Origin: Gluconacetobacter tumulisoli
GTDB lineage: Bacteria; Pseudomonadota; Alphaproteobacteria; Acetobacterales; Acetobacteraceae
DNA: 64,000 bases
Direction of reading: 5' to 3'
NCBI RefSeq assembly: GCF_014174155.1
Contig: NZ_JABEQM010000002.1
Span: 62,001 to 126,000, forward strand
The position numbers were made by a program, and so were the translations under genes. The notes beneath the pieces were generated by a model that had not been told where the DNA came from, did not search any database, and worked only from the letters and a program-made list of their open reading frames with translations. Position 1 is the stretch's first letter. Every line of letters begins with the position of its first letter. Of the stretch, positions 17,272 to 26,237 are shown in pieces.

Positions 17272-18576
17272 TCATGCCGACCGCGCGACAGGCGCGGCGC
17301 GCGGCGCGCGGGGCGGCAGGACGGGCAGGCGTTCCAGCGGCCCGACGATGAACAGGTAGGACCCGGCCCCCACGACGCACAGCGCCCCCGCGATCGTCAG
17401 CGGAATGACGAACGAGCCGTGCGTCAGGCTGAGCATGACGCCGGTAAAGGTGGAGATCCCGATGCCCGCCAGGTTGGCCGCGAAATTCTGCAACGCGCCG
17501 ATCGAGGCGACATTGCCCGGCGACGGTGAGACCTCGCCCGGCAACGCCCAGATATTGGCGGCGGTGAAGGCCAGCGCGGCATAGGACAGCGTCATCAGGC
17601 CGAGCGCGACGAAGGTGCTGTCGGTCAGCACCGAAAAGGCGATGGAGCACGAGGTCAGCATGCCGCCCACCAGGCAGGTCTTGCGCGCGACCGTCGCGCT
17701 GAACCCCCGGCGGATCATGGCATCGGAGGTCAGCCCGCCCAGCCAGCCGAAGGGAATGGCCAGCAGGGCCGGCAGCATCCCCAGCGTCCCCAGGTCGCGC
17801 AGCGAGAAGCCGCGCACCTGCATCAGATAGGTCGGAAACCAGGTGATGAAGAAATAGATCGTGAAATTCAGGCAGAAGAACCCCAGCATCATGCCCCAGA
17901 TGGTCCGGTAGCGCAGCAGGCTCAGCCAGGGCACGGCGGGAACGGCATCAGGCGCGCGCGGGTCCGTCCGGCTGGCCGACAGCGCGGCAAGGTCCGCCGC
18001 CGTGACCTTGGGATGATGCTGCGGATCGCGATAGAGCACCAGCCAGACCCCGACCCAGACGATACCCAGCAGCCCCGTCCAGATGAAGGAATGCCGCCAC
18101 CCGACGACCGAGACCAGCCACGCCACGACCGGCAGCGCCAGCGCCGAGCCCACGCGCGACCCGCTGTCGAAGATGCTGCTGGCGAAGGCGCGTTCCGACC
18201 GGGGGAACCAGTTGAAGGCCACCTTCGCGAAGCTGGGCAGGGCGCCGGCCTCGCCGATGCCCAGCAGCAGACGCGCGGCCAGAAGGGTCGGCAGGCCGGT
18301 CGCGAACGCGGTCGTGGCGGTAAAGACCGACCACCAGCAGACCGACACCGCCAGGCACACCCGCACCCCCAGCCGGTCGATCAGCCAGCCGACCGGCAGT
18401 TGCATGAAGGCGTAGGTCCAGAAGAAGGCGCTCAGCGCCAGGCCCGTGGAGGTCGGGTTCAGCCCCAGGTCCTTCTGGATATGCGGAACCGCCACCGCCA
18501 GGTTGGACCGGTCGAGGAAATTGATCACGTTGGCCAGGAAGCACAGCCCGATCATCACCCATCGCAGCTTGGTCAT
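17272..18576 (-). CDS. MFS transporter, anion:cation symporter (ACS) family
   Basis: The 434-residue 12-helix carrier begins WVMIGLCFLANVINFLDRSNLAVA, contains the loop DRLGVRVCL and LLGIGEAGALPSFAKVAFNWF, and matches the ACS group (ExuT, GudP and phthalate carriers). It likely imports the 2-hydroxy acid or sugar acid oxidised by the dehydrogenase 44 bp downstream. AGGAG precedes the ATG at good spacing. It lies between the GntR regulator and the dehydrogenase on the same strand. Confidence 0.85.
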   Translation of the reverse strand: MTKLRWVMIGLCFLANVINFLDRSNLAVAVPHIQKDLGLNPTSTGLALSAFFWTYAFMQLPVGWLIDRLGVRVCLAVSVCWWSVFTATTAFATGLPTLLAARLLLGIGEAGALPSFAKVAFNWFPRSERAFASSIFDSGSRVGSALALPVVAWLVSVVGWRHSFIWTGLLGIVWVGVWLVLYRDPQHHPKVTAADLAALSASRTDPRAPDAVPAVPWLSLLRYRTIWGMMLGFFCLNFTIYFFITWFPTYLMQVRGFSLRDLGTLGMLPALLAIPFGWLGGLTSDAMIRRGFSATVARKTCLVGGMLTSCSIAFSVLTDSTFVALGLMTLSYAALAFTAANIWALPGEVSPSPGNVASIGALQNFAANLAGIGISTFTGVMLSLTHGSFVIPLTIAGALCVVGAGSYLFIVGPLERLPVLPPRAPRAAPVARSA

Positions 18577-18656
18577 CCAGATGCTCCTCTTTTCGAGCTT
18601 TTCTTGTTCTTGTCGAGCAGTGCGGAATCAGGACCGACGGCAGGCCCCGCCAGCCG

Positions 18657-19358
18657 TCATCCCGGCGGGTCGCGCAGGTGCCGAAGCGATCGCAGGACCT
18701 CGCGCAGATGCGTGCGCAGCATGGCCTGCGCCCCGCGCCCATCCTGACGGTCGAAGGCCCGCACGATCGCCGCGTGCTGGTCGATCAGGCGCCGGACATG
18801 GCGCTGCCGGTCCAGGCTGAGGATCCGAACCCGGTCCAGGTGGGGCTTGGCCATCGTGATGACGTCCCACACCCCGGCCAGCCCGGCCGTGTCGGCCAGG
18901 GTGGCGTGAAACGCCTCGTCCAGTTCATGGAACTCCGCCAGGTCGCCCGCCGCGGCGGCATCGGCCTGCCGGTCGACCAGCGCGGTCAGGGCCGCCGCGA
19001 CGTCCGCCGACCAGTTGTCCAGGATGCGGGGCACCATGCCGCATTCCAGATGCTCTCGGATGAACTGGGCCTCCAGAACGCGATCGACCTCGATCGGGGC
19101 GACGAACGTGCCCGATTGCGGACGCGACCGCACCAGCCCGTCGGCCACCAGCCGCAGCAGCGCCTCGCGCACCGGGGTGCGGCTGACCGCCAGCCGGTCG
19201 CAGAGAACCTTTTCCGAAATGCGCGCGCCCGGCAGCAGCCGGCCGCAGACGATGTCGGCGCGCAGGCGGTCGAACACCTGCGTCGCCAGCGGCGGCGCGC
19301 GGTCGGAACGCAGCACGGCCCCTTTGCCGCCGGATGTCAGGCTGCCCGATGCGGACAT
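18657..19358 (-). CDS. GntR-family (FadR subfamily) regulator
   Basis: The 233-residue regulator has an N-terminal winged helix (ATQVFDRLRADIVCGRLLPG, SRTPVREALLRLVADGLV) and an all-helical FCD effector domain (FHELDEAFHATLADTAG, LIDQHAAIVRAF) whose Asp/His residues usually bind a metal and a carboxylate ligand. It probably represses the MFS/dehydrogenase genes downstream and responds to their hydroxy-acid substrate, as LldR does. The ATG at 19358 is chosen because upstream codons (Arg/Pro-rich) do not fit the family. Confidence 0.9.
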   Translation of the reverse strand: MSASGSLTSGGKGAVLRSDRAPPLATQVFDRLRADIVCGRLLPGARISEKVLCDRLAVSRTPVREALLRLVADGLVRSRPQSGTFVAPIEVDRVLEAQFIREHLECGMVPRILDNWSADVAAALTALVDRQADAAAAGDLAEFHELDEAFHATLADTAGLAGVWDVITMAKPHLDRVRILSLDRQRHVRRLIDQHAAIVRAFDRQDGRGAQAMLRTHLREVLRSLRHLRDPPG

Positions 19359-19430
19359 CGCCCCTCGCTTTCCTTTTCCTGCAGGTCCTGCCCGCCGCCC
19401 AGCGTTAAGCCGCCCCGGCGCCCGGTCCAA

Positions 19431-19442
19431 CTGATATATTAG
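19431..19442. promoter_or_regulatory. Candidate GntR operator, CTGATATATTAG
   Basis: This imperfect palindrome (10 of 12 positions) in an AT-rich patch lies 72 bp upstream of the gntR ATG and 154 bp before the divergent ABC-F gene. Its position fits autoregulation of the GntR/MFS/dehydrogenase operon. Confidence 0.35.
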
Positions 19443-19596
19443 TGACCAGCTTTTTCCCGCGGCGGGGCATGGAGAAAGCACCTCGCCAATCCCGGGACCA
19501 TGCCCTAGAACTCCCGGGCGTCGGGGCTGCGGGGCGTCGCTACGCCCGTCCTGTCCTGTTTTTCGTCTTCATGTCCCCAACGGTGCGGCCCGCTTC

Positions 19597-21231
19597 ATGC
19601 TTCAGATCGATTCTCTCGTCTTCAACGCCTGGGGGCGGCGCTTCTTCGACCGTGCGTCGGTGACCCTGCCGAACCCGTCGAAGGTCAGCCTGGTCGGGCG
19701 CAACGGCGTGGGCAAATCGACCCTGTTCAAGCTGATCAAGGGCGAACTGCAGCCGGATTCCGGCGAAATCGCGATTCCCAAGGCCGCCCGCGTCGCCGCG
19801 GTGGACCAGGAACATCCCGCGACGCCCATCAGCGTGATCGATACGATCCTGGCCGCCGACACCGAACGCGCGGCGCTGATGACGGAACTGGAGACCGCCG
19901 AGCCCGAACGCATGGGCGACATCTGGTCCCGCCTGATCGAGATCGACGCCGACAGCGCGCCCGCCCGCGCGGCCGAGATCCTGAACGGCCTGGGCTTCTC
20001 CACGGCGGACCTCGACCGGCCGATGGCCGAGTTCTCGGGTGGATGGCGGATGCGCGTGGCGCTGGCCGCCGCCCTGTTTTCGCAACCCGACCTGCTGCTG
20101 CTGGACGAGCCGACGAACTACCTGGACCTGGAAGGCGCATTGTGGCTCGAGGCCCGGCTGGCGCGCTATCCGCATTCCGCGCTCATCATCAGCCACGACC
20201 GGGAGCTGCTGAACAATTCGGTCGATTTCACCCTGCATGTCACCGAAGGCAAGCTGGAGCTGTACGCCGGCGGCTATGATTCGTTCGAGCACCAGCGCGC
20301 CGAGAAGATCCGCCTGCAAAGCGCCACCCGCGCCAAGCAGGAGGCCGAGCGCGCCCACCTGCAATCCTTCGTCGACCGCTTCAAGGCCAAGGCCAGCAAG
20401 GCCGCGCAGGCGCAGAGCCGCATGAAACGCCTGGCCAAGCTGGAACCCGTCGCCACCACGATCGAGGCCCGGGTTTCCCCCTTCATCCTGCCCTCGCCGC
20501 CGCGCCCGCTGGCCCCGCCGCTGATGCGGCTGGAGGGGGTGGAGATCGGCTATGGCGACGACGCGCCCGTCCTGGCGGGGCTGGACCTGCGGCTGGACGT
20601 GGACGACCGGATCGGGCTGCTGGGGGTGAACGGCGCCGGCAAATCGACCTTCGCCAAGATGGCCGCCGGCGCGCTGGCCGCCCGATCGGGACGGGTGACG
20701 CGATCCGGGCGGATGGAGGTCGGCTGGTTCCACCAGCATCAGATCGAGGCCCTGAACCCCTCCGATACGCCGCTGGACATCATCCGCGCCGCCCGCCCGA
20801 CCGACAGCGACCAGTCCCATCGCTCGCGCCTGGCGCAGTTCGGCATCCATTTCGAGAAACAGGGCACGACGGTCGAGGCCCTGTCGGGCGGCGAGCGCGC
20901 GCGCCTGCTGCTGAACATGGTGGCGATGGCCGCTCCGCACCTGCTGATCCTGGACGAACCGACGAACCATCTCGACATCGACAGCCGCCGCGCCCTGCTG
21001 GACGCGCTGAACGAGTACGAGGGCGCGGTGATCCTGATCACCCACGACCGCTCGCTGATGGAACTGGTGGCGGACCGGCTCTGGCTCGCCGCCGACAATA
21101 CGGTGGCGCCCTTCGATGGGGACATGGACGATTACGCCCGCTTCGTCCTGGACCGCGCGCGCGGCGGCACCTCCGCCCCCTCGCAGGCCGCCTCGAAGGA
21201 GAAGCGGCGCAAGGCCAAAGGCAAGCGCTGA
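19597..21231 (+). CDS. ABC-F family ATPase (Uup/YheS-like translation factor)
   Basis: The 544-residue soluble protein has two ABC domains: Walker A VGRNGVGKST and GVNGAGKST, signatures FSGGWRMRVALA and LSGGERARLLL, Walker B LLLLDEPTNYLD and LLILDEPTNHLD. A charged linker (about 225-285, AKQEAERAHLQSFVDRFKAKA) separates them, and no membrane domain is present. ABC-F proteins act on ribosomes or DNA repair rather than transport. A Lys/Arg-rich tail (KEKRRKAKGKR) may bind RNA. The exact subfamily is not certain. Confidence 0.9.
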   Translation: MLQIDSLVFNAWGRRFFDRASVTLPNPSKVSLVGRNGVGKSTLFKLIKGELQPDSGEIAIPKAARVAAVDQEHPATPISVIDTILAADTERAALMTELETAEPERMGDIWSRLIEIDADSAPARAAEILNGLGFSTADLDRPMAEFSGGWRMRVALAAALFSQPDLLLLDEPTNYLDLEGALWLEARLARYPHSALIISHDRELLNNSVDFTLHVTEGKLELYAGGYDSFEHQRAEKIRLQSATRAKQEAERAHLQSFVDRFKAKASKAAQAQSRMKRLAKLEPVATTIEARVSPFILPSPPRPLAPPLMRLEGVEIGYGDDAPVLAGLDLRLDVDDRIGLLGVNGAGKSTFAKMAAGALAARSGRVTRSGRMEVGWFHQHQIEALNPSDTPLDIIRAARPTDSDQSHRSRLAQFGIHFEKQGTTVEALSGGERARLLLNMVAMAAPHLLILDEPTNHLDIDSRRALLDALNEYEGAVILITHDRSLMELVADRLWLAADNTVAPFDGDMDDYARFVLDRARGGTSAPSQAASKEKRRKAKGKR

Positions 21232-21237
21232 CGCCGA

Positions 21238-22386
21238 TCAGGGCGCAACGGGCGCGATGCGGACCAGCAGATAGGGGCGTTCCTGCATGTCCTGCCCGTC
21301 GTGGAAGGCGGGCAGGCGCGACCATTGCCCCACCGTCATCCACAGCGCGCCCCCGTCAAGCGCCAGGCTGTCCGGCGCGATCAGGCGCGGATCGTGGGCG
21401 ACCATGGACAGCCGCCCGTCCGGCGTGCGCCGCAGGACGCCGTGGCGTTCGATATCGGTGATATAGAAGCTGCCGTCCCGCGCCGTGGCCATGCCGTCCG
21501 CGACGCCGACTTCCCCTTCGTCGCGCACCGCCCGTTCCAGTGCGTCGTCCGTGACCGCCGGGTCCGCCAGAAGCGCCGTGGGCGCGCTGTACAGGCGGCG
21601 CGAGGACAGTGGCGCCCAATAGAGGCGGCTGGCGTCCCGGTCCAGCGCGATGCCGTTCACGCCGCCCTGCCCCATCGCGGGGTGGGCCAGGTCGTAGCGG
21701 GCCATCCGGCCGTCCACTTCCATCGCGAAGCCGGGTTCCGCGCTGACGCAGGGCCGGTCTGCCAGCACGCGCCGCGCCTGCCCGCGCGCCAGGTCGACGA
21801 CGACCAACGCCGGATGGCCGGCCTGCGACGTGTCCGAGATGTAGGCCGTCCCCGCGACCCCGTGCGTCAGGTCGACCCGCACGTCGTTCACATGGGAATC
21901 CGGCCGGACGGCGGGCGCGTGCAGGGCGATACGGGCGAACACCGCGCCCGACGCCGGATCGATCCCGATCAGGGCCGGCCGCGGGGCGGCCCTGACGCCG
22001 GCCACCATCCCTTCATCGACCACCCACAGGCGTCCCCGGGCGTCGCGCGTCATGCCCAGCGGCGACAGGAACGTCTTTTGCGCGGCGGCACTGGGAAACG
22101 GCAGAAGGCGGCCGTCCGTCCAGGTCGCCAGGCGCGGGCCCGGATGATCCTGGGCGCTGGTGGGAAAGGACAGCACCAGCCGTCCGTCGGGCAGCAGCGC
22201 GATCCCCGACGGCTCGGCCTGGGAGAACCGCCCCACGACCTCGACATTGCCCGACGGCGCCGCGCCACGGTCCACGCTGTCCGCGCCCAGCGCGGGCCGG
22301 ACCATTCCGGCGGCCAGAAGAACGCCGCACAGCGCGCGGGACAGGCGGGTCGACATGATCGGCATCGGGCGGAACCTGGGTTTCAT
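21238..22386 (-). CDS. Secreted yellow/major-royal-jelly (MRJP)-like beta-propeller protein
   Basis: The 382-residue protein has an N-terminal signal peptide (ALCGVLLAAGMVRPALGA) and repeated beta-propeller segments: GIALLPDGRLVLSFP, LGMTRDARGRLWVVDEGM, YISDTSQAGHPALVVVDL, GVNGIALDRDASRLYWAPL. This is the pattern of the yellow/MRJP family, related to gluconolactonase-like propellers. The bacterial function is unknown; a periplasmic lactonase or binding role is possible. Starts at MKPRF or the later MSTRL are both possible. It converges with the ABC-F gene. Confidence 0.7.
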   Translation of the reverse strand: MKPRFRPMPIMSTRLSRALCGVLLAAGMVRPALGADSVDRGAAPSGNVEVVGRFSQAEPSGIALLPDGRLVLSFPTSAQDHPGPRLATWTDGRLLPFPSAAAQKTFLSPLGMTRDARGRLWVVDEGMVAGVRAAPRPALIGIDPASGAVFARIALHAPAVRPDSHVNDVRVDLTHGVAGTAYISDTSQAGHPALVVVDLARGQARRVLADRPCVSAEPGFAMEVDGRMARYDLAHPAMGQGGVNGIALDRDASRLYWAPLSSRRLYSAPTALLADPAVTDDALERAVRDEGEVGVADGMATARDGSFYITDIERHGVLRRTPDGRLSMVAHDPRLIAPDSLALDGGALWMTVGQWSRLPAFHDGQDMQERPYLLVRIAPVAP

Positions 22387-22532
22387 ATCAATCCACGTTA
22401 TGAACGATCTGCCGGCGGGATGCATCCAGGCACTGCCGTGAAACCCGCCGGAGACCACCGACTTTTGGAAACCAACCTGCTTTATCCACGATCGGGATCC
22501 ATGATCCGGGTCCACGATCGGGGTCCGGGGCC

Positions 22533-23753
22533 TCAGGCCCTGGTGGGTTCGGGCAAGGCCCGACCTGCCCCGCCGCCCGTGTCGGTGCCATCCCCGGCGG
22601 TGATCGATCGGCCGGCCTCCTGCCGCCCCAGCAGCACGACCAGGAATCCGCCCAGCGCCACGACCGCTCCGGCGACGGACACCCAGGCATAATCCATCCC
22701 CGCACCGATCACCACGCCCCCCACCAGCGCGCCCAGCGCGTTGCCCAGGTTGAAGGCGCCGATATTGACCGACGCCGCCAGGTTCGGGGCCTCGGACGCC
22801 GTGGTCATCACCTGCATCTGCACCGGCGACACGATGGCGAACGCCGCCATGCCCCACAGGAAGATCGCGACGACGGCCGTCAGCACATGCGTCATGGCCA
22901 GCGGCAGCAGCAGCATCAGCCCCCCCAGCAGCCCCAGCGCGCACAGTAGCGTGCCCCGCAGCGACCGGTCCGCGAACCGCCCGCCCAGCCCGTTCCCGAT
23001 CGTGAAGCCGACGCCGATCAGCACCAGGATCGCCGTCACCATGCCCGGGCTGGCGCCGATCCCCTGCTGCAGGACGGGGGCGATATAGGTCAGCAGGGTG
23101 AACATCGCCCCGGCGCCCAGTACGGTGGTCAGCAGGGCCCGCAGCACCTGCGGACGGACCAGCACGCCGAATTCGCTGCGGATTTCGGCCGGCGTCTCGG
23201 CCGGCATCTGCGGCAGCGCCCGCCACAGCGCCACCATCGCCACCAGCCCCAGCAGCGCGATCGCCGCAAAGGCCTGCCGCCATCCGACGACCTGGCCGAT
23301 CCAGGTGCTCAGCGGCGACCCGACGATGGCGGCCAGGGTCAGGCCCATGAACATGGTCGCCACCGCGCTGGCCCGCCGGTCCGGCGCGACCAGCGCCGCC
23401 GCCACGATCGAACCGACGCCGAAAAACGCGCCATGCGCCAGGGACGTCACCACCCGCGACGCCACCAGCACCGCGAAATCCGGCGCCAGGGCGGACAGCA
23501 GGTTGCCCAGCGTAAAGATCGCCATCAGCCCGATCAGCACCCCATGCCGGGGCAGATGCCGCGCGCCGATCGTCATCAGCGGCGCACCGCCCATGACGCC
23601 GAGCGCATAGGAACTGATCAGCAGGCCCGCCGTGGGAATGGCGACGTGGAAATGCGCGGCGACCACCGGCAGCAGGCCCATCGGGGCGAATTCGGTCGTG
23701 CCGATGCCGAATGCGCCGACCGTCAGGGCCAGCAGGGGAAAATTGAATTTCAT
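22533..23753 (-). CDS. MFS drug/sugar efflux pump, DHA1 (AraJ/YdhP-like)
   Basis: The 406-residue 12-helix protein opens MKFNFPLLALTVGAFGIGTTEF, the start of AraJ/YdhP/Cml-like DHA1 exporters, and has ASRVVTSLAHGAFFGVGS in helix 4-5. It probably exports sugars, purines or drugs; the substrate cannot be told. The ATG at 23753 has GGA at good spacing; an upstream in-frame GTG is the alternative. It is transcribed divergently from a MocR regulator across a 113-bp gap with an 11-bp direct repeat, so MocR likely controls it. Confidence 0.85.
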   Translation of the reverse strand: MKFNFPLLALTVGAFGIGTTEFAPMGLLPVVAAHFHVAIPTAGLLISSYALGVMGGAPLMTIGARHLPRHGVLIGLMAIFTLGNLLSALAPDFAVLVASRVVTSLAHGAFFGVGSIVAAALVAPDRRASAVATMFMGLTLAAIVGSPLSTWIGQVVGWRQAFAAIALLGLVAMVALWRALPQMPAETPAEIRSEFGVLVRPQVLRALLTTVLGAGAMFTLLTYIAPVLQQGIGASPGMVTAILVLIGVGFTIGNGLGGRFADRSLRGTLLCALGLLGGLMLLLPLAMTHVLTAVVAIFLWGMAAFAIVSPVQMQVMTTASEAPNLAASVNIGAFNLGNALGALVGGVVIGAGMDYAWVSVAGAVVALGGFLVVLLGRQEAGRSITAGDGTDTGGGAGRALPEPTRA

Positions 23754-23806
23754 CTCGTTCCGCACCCTCTTCGCCCGGCTTCGTCCGTATCGCGACAGGA
23801 TAGGTC

Positions 23807-23849
23807 ACGTGACACTTGTGACATATCCAAATAGTGTGACGTGACACTT
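23807..23849. promoter_or_regulatory. Candidate MocR operator: ACGTGACACTT repeated 32 bp apart
   Basis: The 11-mer ACGTGACACTT occurs at 23807-23817 and again at 23839-23849 in the gap between the divergent MFS and mocR genes. The 32-bp period is about three helical turns, so both copies face the same side of the DNA. MocR proteins such as GabR and PdxR bind direct repeats of this sort. Confidence 0.6.
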
Positions 23850-23866
23850 TTGGGGCTCGCGGCATC

Positions 23867-25291
23867 ATGCGCCTTCAATCCCCCTGGCACCCCCGGCTGG
23901 CGGACGGGCCGGCCGCGCCGTCGGAACGGCTGGCGACGGCGCTGGCCGACGACATCCTGTCCGCGCGGCTGCCGACCGGGGCCCGCCTGCCGGCGCATCG
24001 CGACCTGGCCTGGCGCATCGGCATCGGCGTCGGCACGGTGACGAAGGCGTACGGCATGCTGGAACGGCGCGGCCTGGTGCGCAGCGTGCGGGGACGCGGC
24101 ACCTTCGTCGCCGCCCTGCCGGGCCGGCAGGGACCGGTGATCGACCTGTCGGTGAACATGCCGCCCGCGATGATCAGCGAACGCGCGCTGGCCAGGACGC
24201 TGTCGCGGATCTCGCGCAGCATCGACCCGGACCTGTTCAACATCTATCCGCCCGTGGCCGGGCACGACGAACATCGCCGGATGATGGCGCGCTGGCTGTC
24301 CGGCCTGGGGATGGAGGCCGCGCCCGAACGGCTGCTGCTGACGAACGGCGCGCAGCAGGCGCTGGCGGTCGCCATGGCGGTCGCGTGCCCGTCCGGGGGC
24401 ACCATCGTGACGGAAGCCTGCACCTATCCCGGCGCGCTGGCCCTGGCGCGGCAGACCGGACGCGCGGTGGCGGGGGTGGACATGGACGCGCAGGGCATGC
24501 GGCCCGACGCGCTGGACCGGATGCTGGCCGCGCATCGGGGCACACCCATGGCGCTCTATGTCACCCCCACGATGCACAATCCGACGACGGCCACGATGGA
24601 CATGTCCCGCCGCCGCGACATCGCGGCGCTGTGCCGTCGGCACAACGTCCCGATCATCGAGGACGACGTCTATGCCTGCACAGAAACGGGCGCCGATCCC
24701 CAGGCCCTCATGCCGCTGGGAATGCTGGCCCCCGAACGGACATTCTATGTCAACAGCCTGTCGAAGACCCTCAGCCCCGGCCTGCGGATCGGGGCCCTGC
24801 TGGTGCCGTGCGCCCATCTGCACGCGGCGGAATCCGTGCTGCTGACCACGTCGCTGATGATCGCGCCGCTCTCCTATGCCGTGATGGCGCAATGGATGCT
24901 GGACGGCACGGCGCAGGCGGTGCGCGCCGCCATCCGGGCAGAGGCCGCGCGGCGGCGCGACCTGGCGGCGTCGCTGCTCGGCCCGGCCATGACCTATCCG
25001 CGCTATGACGGGTTCCATGTCTGGCTGCCGATGTCCCGTCCCGACGCGGAACGGCTGGACGGGGCAGCGGCGGCCGAGGGCATCGCCGTGACCGCGCCCG
25101 GCCTGGTCAGCGTCGCGCCGGACGCCCCCGCGACCGGTATCCGCCTGTGCCTGGGCCGCGCGCGTCTGCCGGACCTGACGCGGGCGCTGGAGGCCATCGG
25201 CCGCCACCTCGCCCCCCTGGACGGACGTCGGGCCGCTACGCCGGAACCGCCAGGGGTCGCGCCGCCTGGTCCCGCAGGGCGTCTTCCATGA
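23867..25291 (+). CDS. MocR-type regulator (GntR + PLP aminotransferase-like domain)
   Basis: The 474-residue fusion has a GntR winged helix (SERLATALADDILSARLPTG, GTVTKAYGMLERRGLV), a linker, and a fold-type I aminotransferase domain with the PLP lysine in NSLSKTLSPGLRIG, Asp/Tyr in IIEDDVYACTETG and the substrate Arg near IRLCLGRARL. MocR proteins sense amino-acid-like effectors by Schiff-base chemistry. Its 3' end overlaps the convergent LysR gene by 56 nt. It probably regulates itself and the divergent MFS pump. Confidence 0.9.
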   Translation: MRLQSPWHPRLADGPAAPSERLATALADDILSARLPTGARLPAHRDLAWRIGIGVGTVTKAYGMLERRGLVRSVRGRGTFVAALPGRQGPVIDLSVNMPPAMISERALARTLSRISRSIDPDLFNIYPPVAGHDEHRRMMARWLSGLGMEAAPERLLLTNGAQQALAVAMAVACPSGGTIVTEACTYPGALALARQTGRAVAGVDMDAQGMRPDALDRMLAAHRGTPMALYVTPTMHNPTTATMDMSRRRDIAALCRRHNVPIIEDDVYACTETGADPQALMPLGMLAPERTFYVNSLSKTLSPGLRIGALLVPCAHLHAAESVLLTTSLMIAPLSYAVMAQWMLDGTAQAVRAAIRAEAARRRDLAASLLGPAMTYPRYDGFHVWLPMSRPDAERLDGAAAAEGIAVTAPGLVSVAPDAPATGIRLCLGRARLPDLTRALEAIGRHLAPLDGRRAATPEPPGVAPPGPAGRLP

Positions 25292-26141
25292 AACGGACCA
25301 GTTCGCCCAGCGCGGGACCATTGTCGTGCCGTTCGCCGAAAATCGCGATCTCGCAGGACGGCAGCGGCGGCAGGCCGGCGCCGACATCCCGCAGGCCCCG
25401 GCAGCGTTGCAGCGATGACCGGCCCAGCACCGCCACGCCCCAGCCGGCCTCCAGCGCCGCCTCGACGCCCGCGACGGTGCTGCAGCTATAGACGATGCGG
25501 ACCTGCCGCCCGGCCGCGCGCAGCAGGGTGCAGGCAATCCGGCGGTAGCAGCATTGCGGCGGCAGCGTCACGAATTCCAGGGCGCCGTCCGCCGCGAAGG
25601 GAGGCATCGCATGGGGGTAGGCCCGGCCGGCGATCCAGCACAGGGGTTCGCGCCAGACCACGCGCCCCGGCACGGTCTGCCCGTCCTCCCGGTTGGCCAG
25701 GACGAGGTCCAGCCCCCCGGCCTCCAGCCGGGTCAGCAGGTCGGCCGCCAGTCCGACCTGGACCTCCAGCGTCACGCCGGGATAGGCATGGCGAAAGCGC
25801 GCCAGCACCCGGGGCAGGCAATCCGGGACGAACACCTCGCCCAGCCCCAGCCGGACGGTTCCCGCCGTTTCCGGCCCCCGCAGGCGACGCAGGGCGGACC
25901 GGCTGCGGTCCAGCAGGTCGCGGGCATGCCCTTCCAGCATCTCGCCCGCGGGGGTGGGGATCGTGCTGTGGGCGTTGCGCGTGAACAGCGGACGGCCGAT
26001 CAGCCCCTCCAGCTTGCGCACCCGCAGGCTGACGGCGGACTGCGTGCGTCCGACCCGGCGGGCCGCCGCGGTGAAGCCGCCGCCATCGACCACCGCCAGG
26101 AAGATTTTCAGGTCCTCCAGGTCCAGATCGTCAGGCTGCAT
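25236..26141 (-). CDS. LysR-family transcriptional regulator
   Basis: The 301-residue regulator has an N-terminal helix-turn-helix (LEDLKIFLAVVDGGGFTAAARRVGRTQ split by normal turns, SAVSLRVRKLEG) and a LysR effector domain with GTVRLGLGEVFVPDCLP and an unusual cysteine cluster (PPQCCYRRIACTLL, VYSCSTVAG) that could sense oxidants. It is divergent from the quinone oxidoreductase/quinol monooxygenase genes with a 96-bp AT-rich gap, and probably regulates them. Its C-terminus overlaps mocR on the other strand. Confidence 0.85.
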   Translation of the reverse strand: MQPDDLDLEDLKIFLAVVDGGGFTAAARRVGRTQSAVSLRVRKLEGLIGRPLFTRNAHSTIPTPAGEMLEGHARDLLDRSRSALRRLRGPETAGTVRLGLGEVFVPDCLPRVLARFRHAYPGVTLEVQVGLAADLLTRLEAGGLDLVLANREDGQTVPGRVVWREPLCWIAGRAYPHAMPPFAADGALEFVTLPPQCCYRRIACTLLRAAGRQVRIVYSCSTVAGVEAALEAGWGVAVLGRSSLQRCRGLRDVGAGLPPLPSCEIAIFGERHDNGPALGELVRFMEDALRDQAARPLAVPA

Positions 26142-26237
26142 AAGATAACCTCATCATCAAACGCCTTATAACTCGTTTTTCCAATTCACCCACGCGCGAT
26201 ACGATCGCCCGCACCATCCATTCCGGGCGAGGATTCC

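Noticed and set aside
26142-26237. A specific LysR box between the LysR and quinone oxidoreductase genes
   Set aside because: The gap is AT-rich with an ATAAG/CTTAT pair, but no T-N11-A site stands out enough to call.
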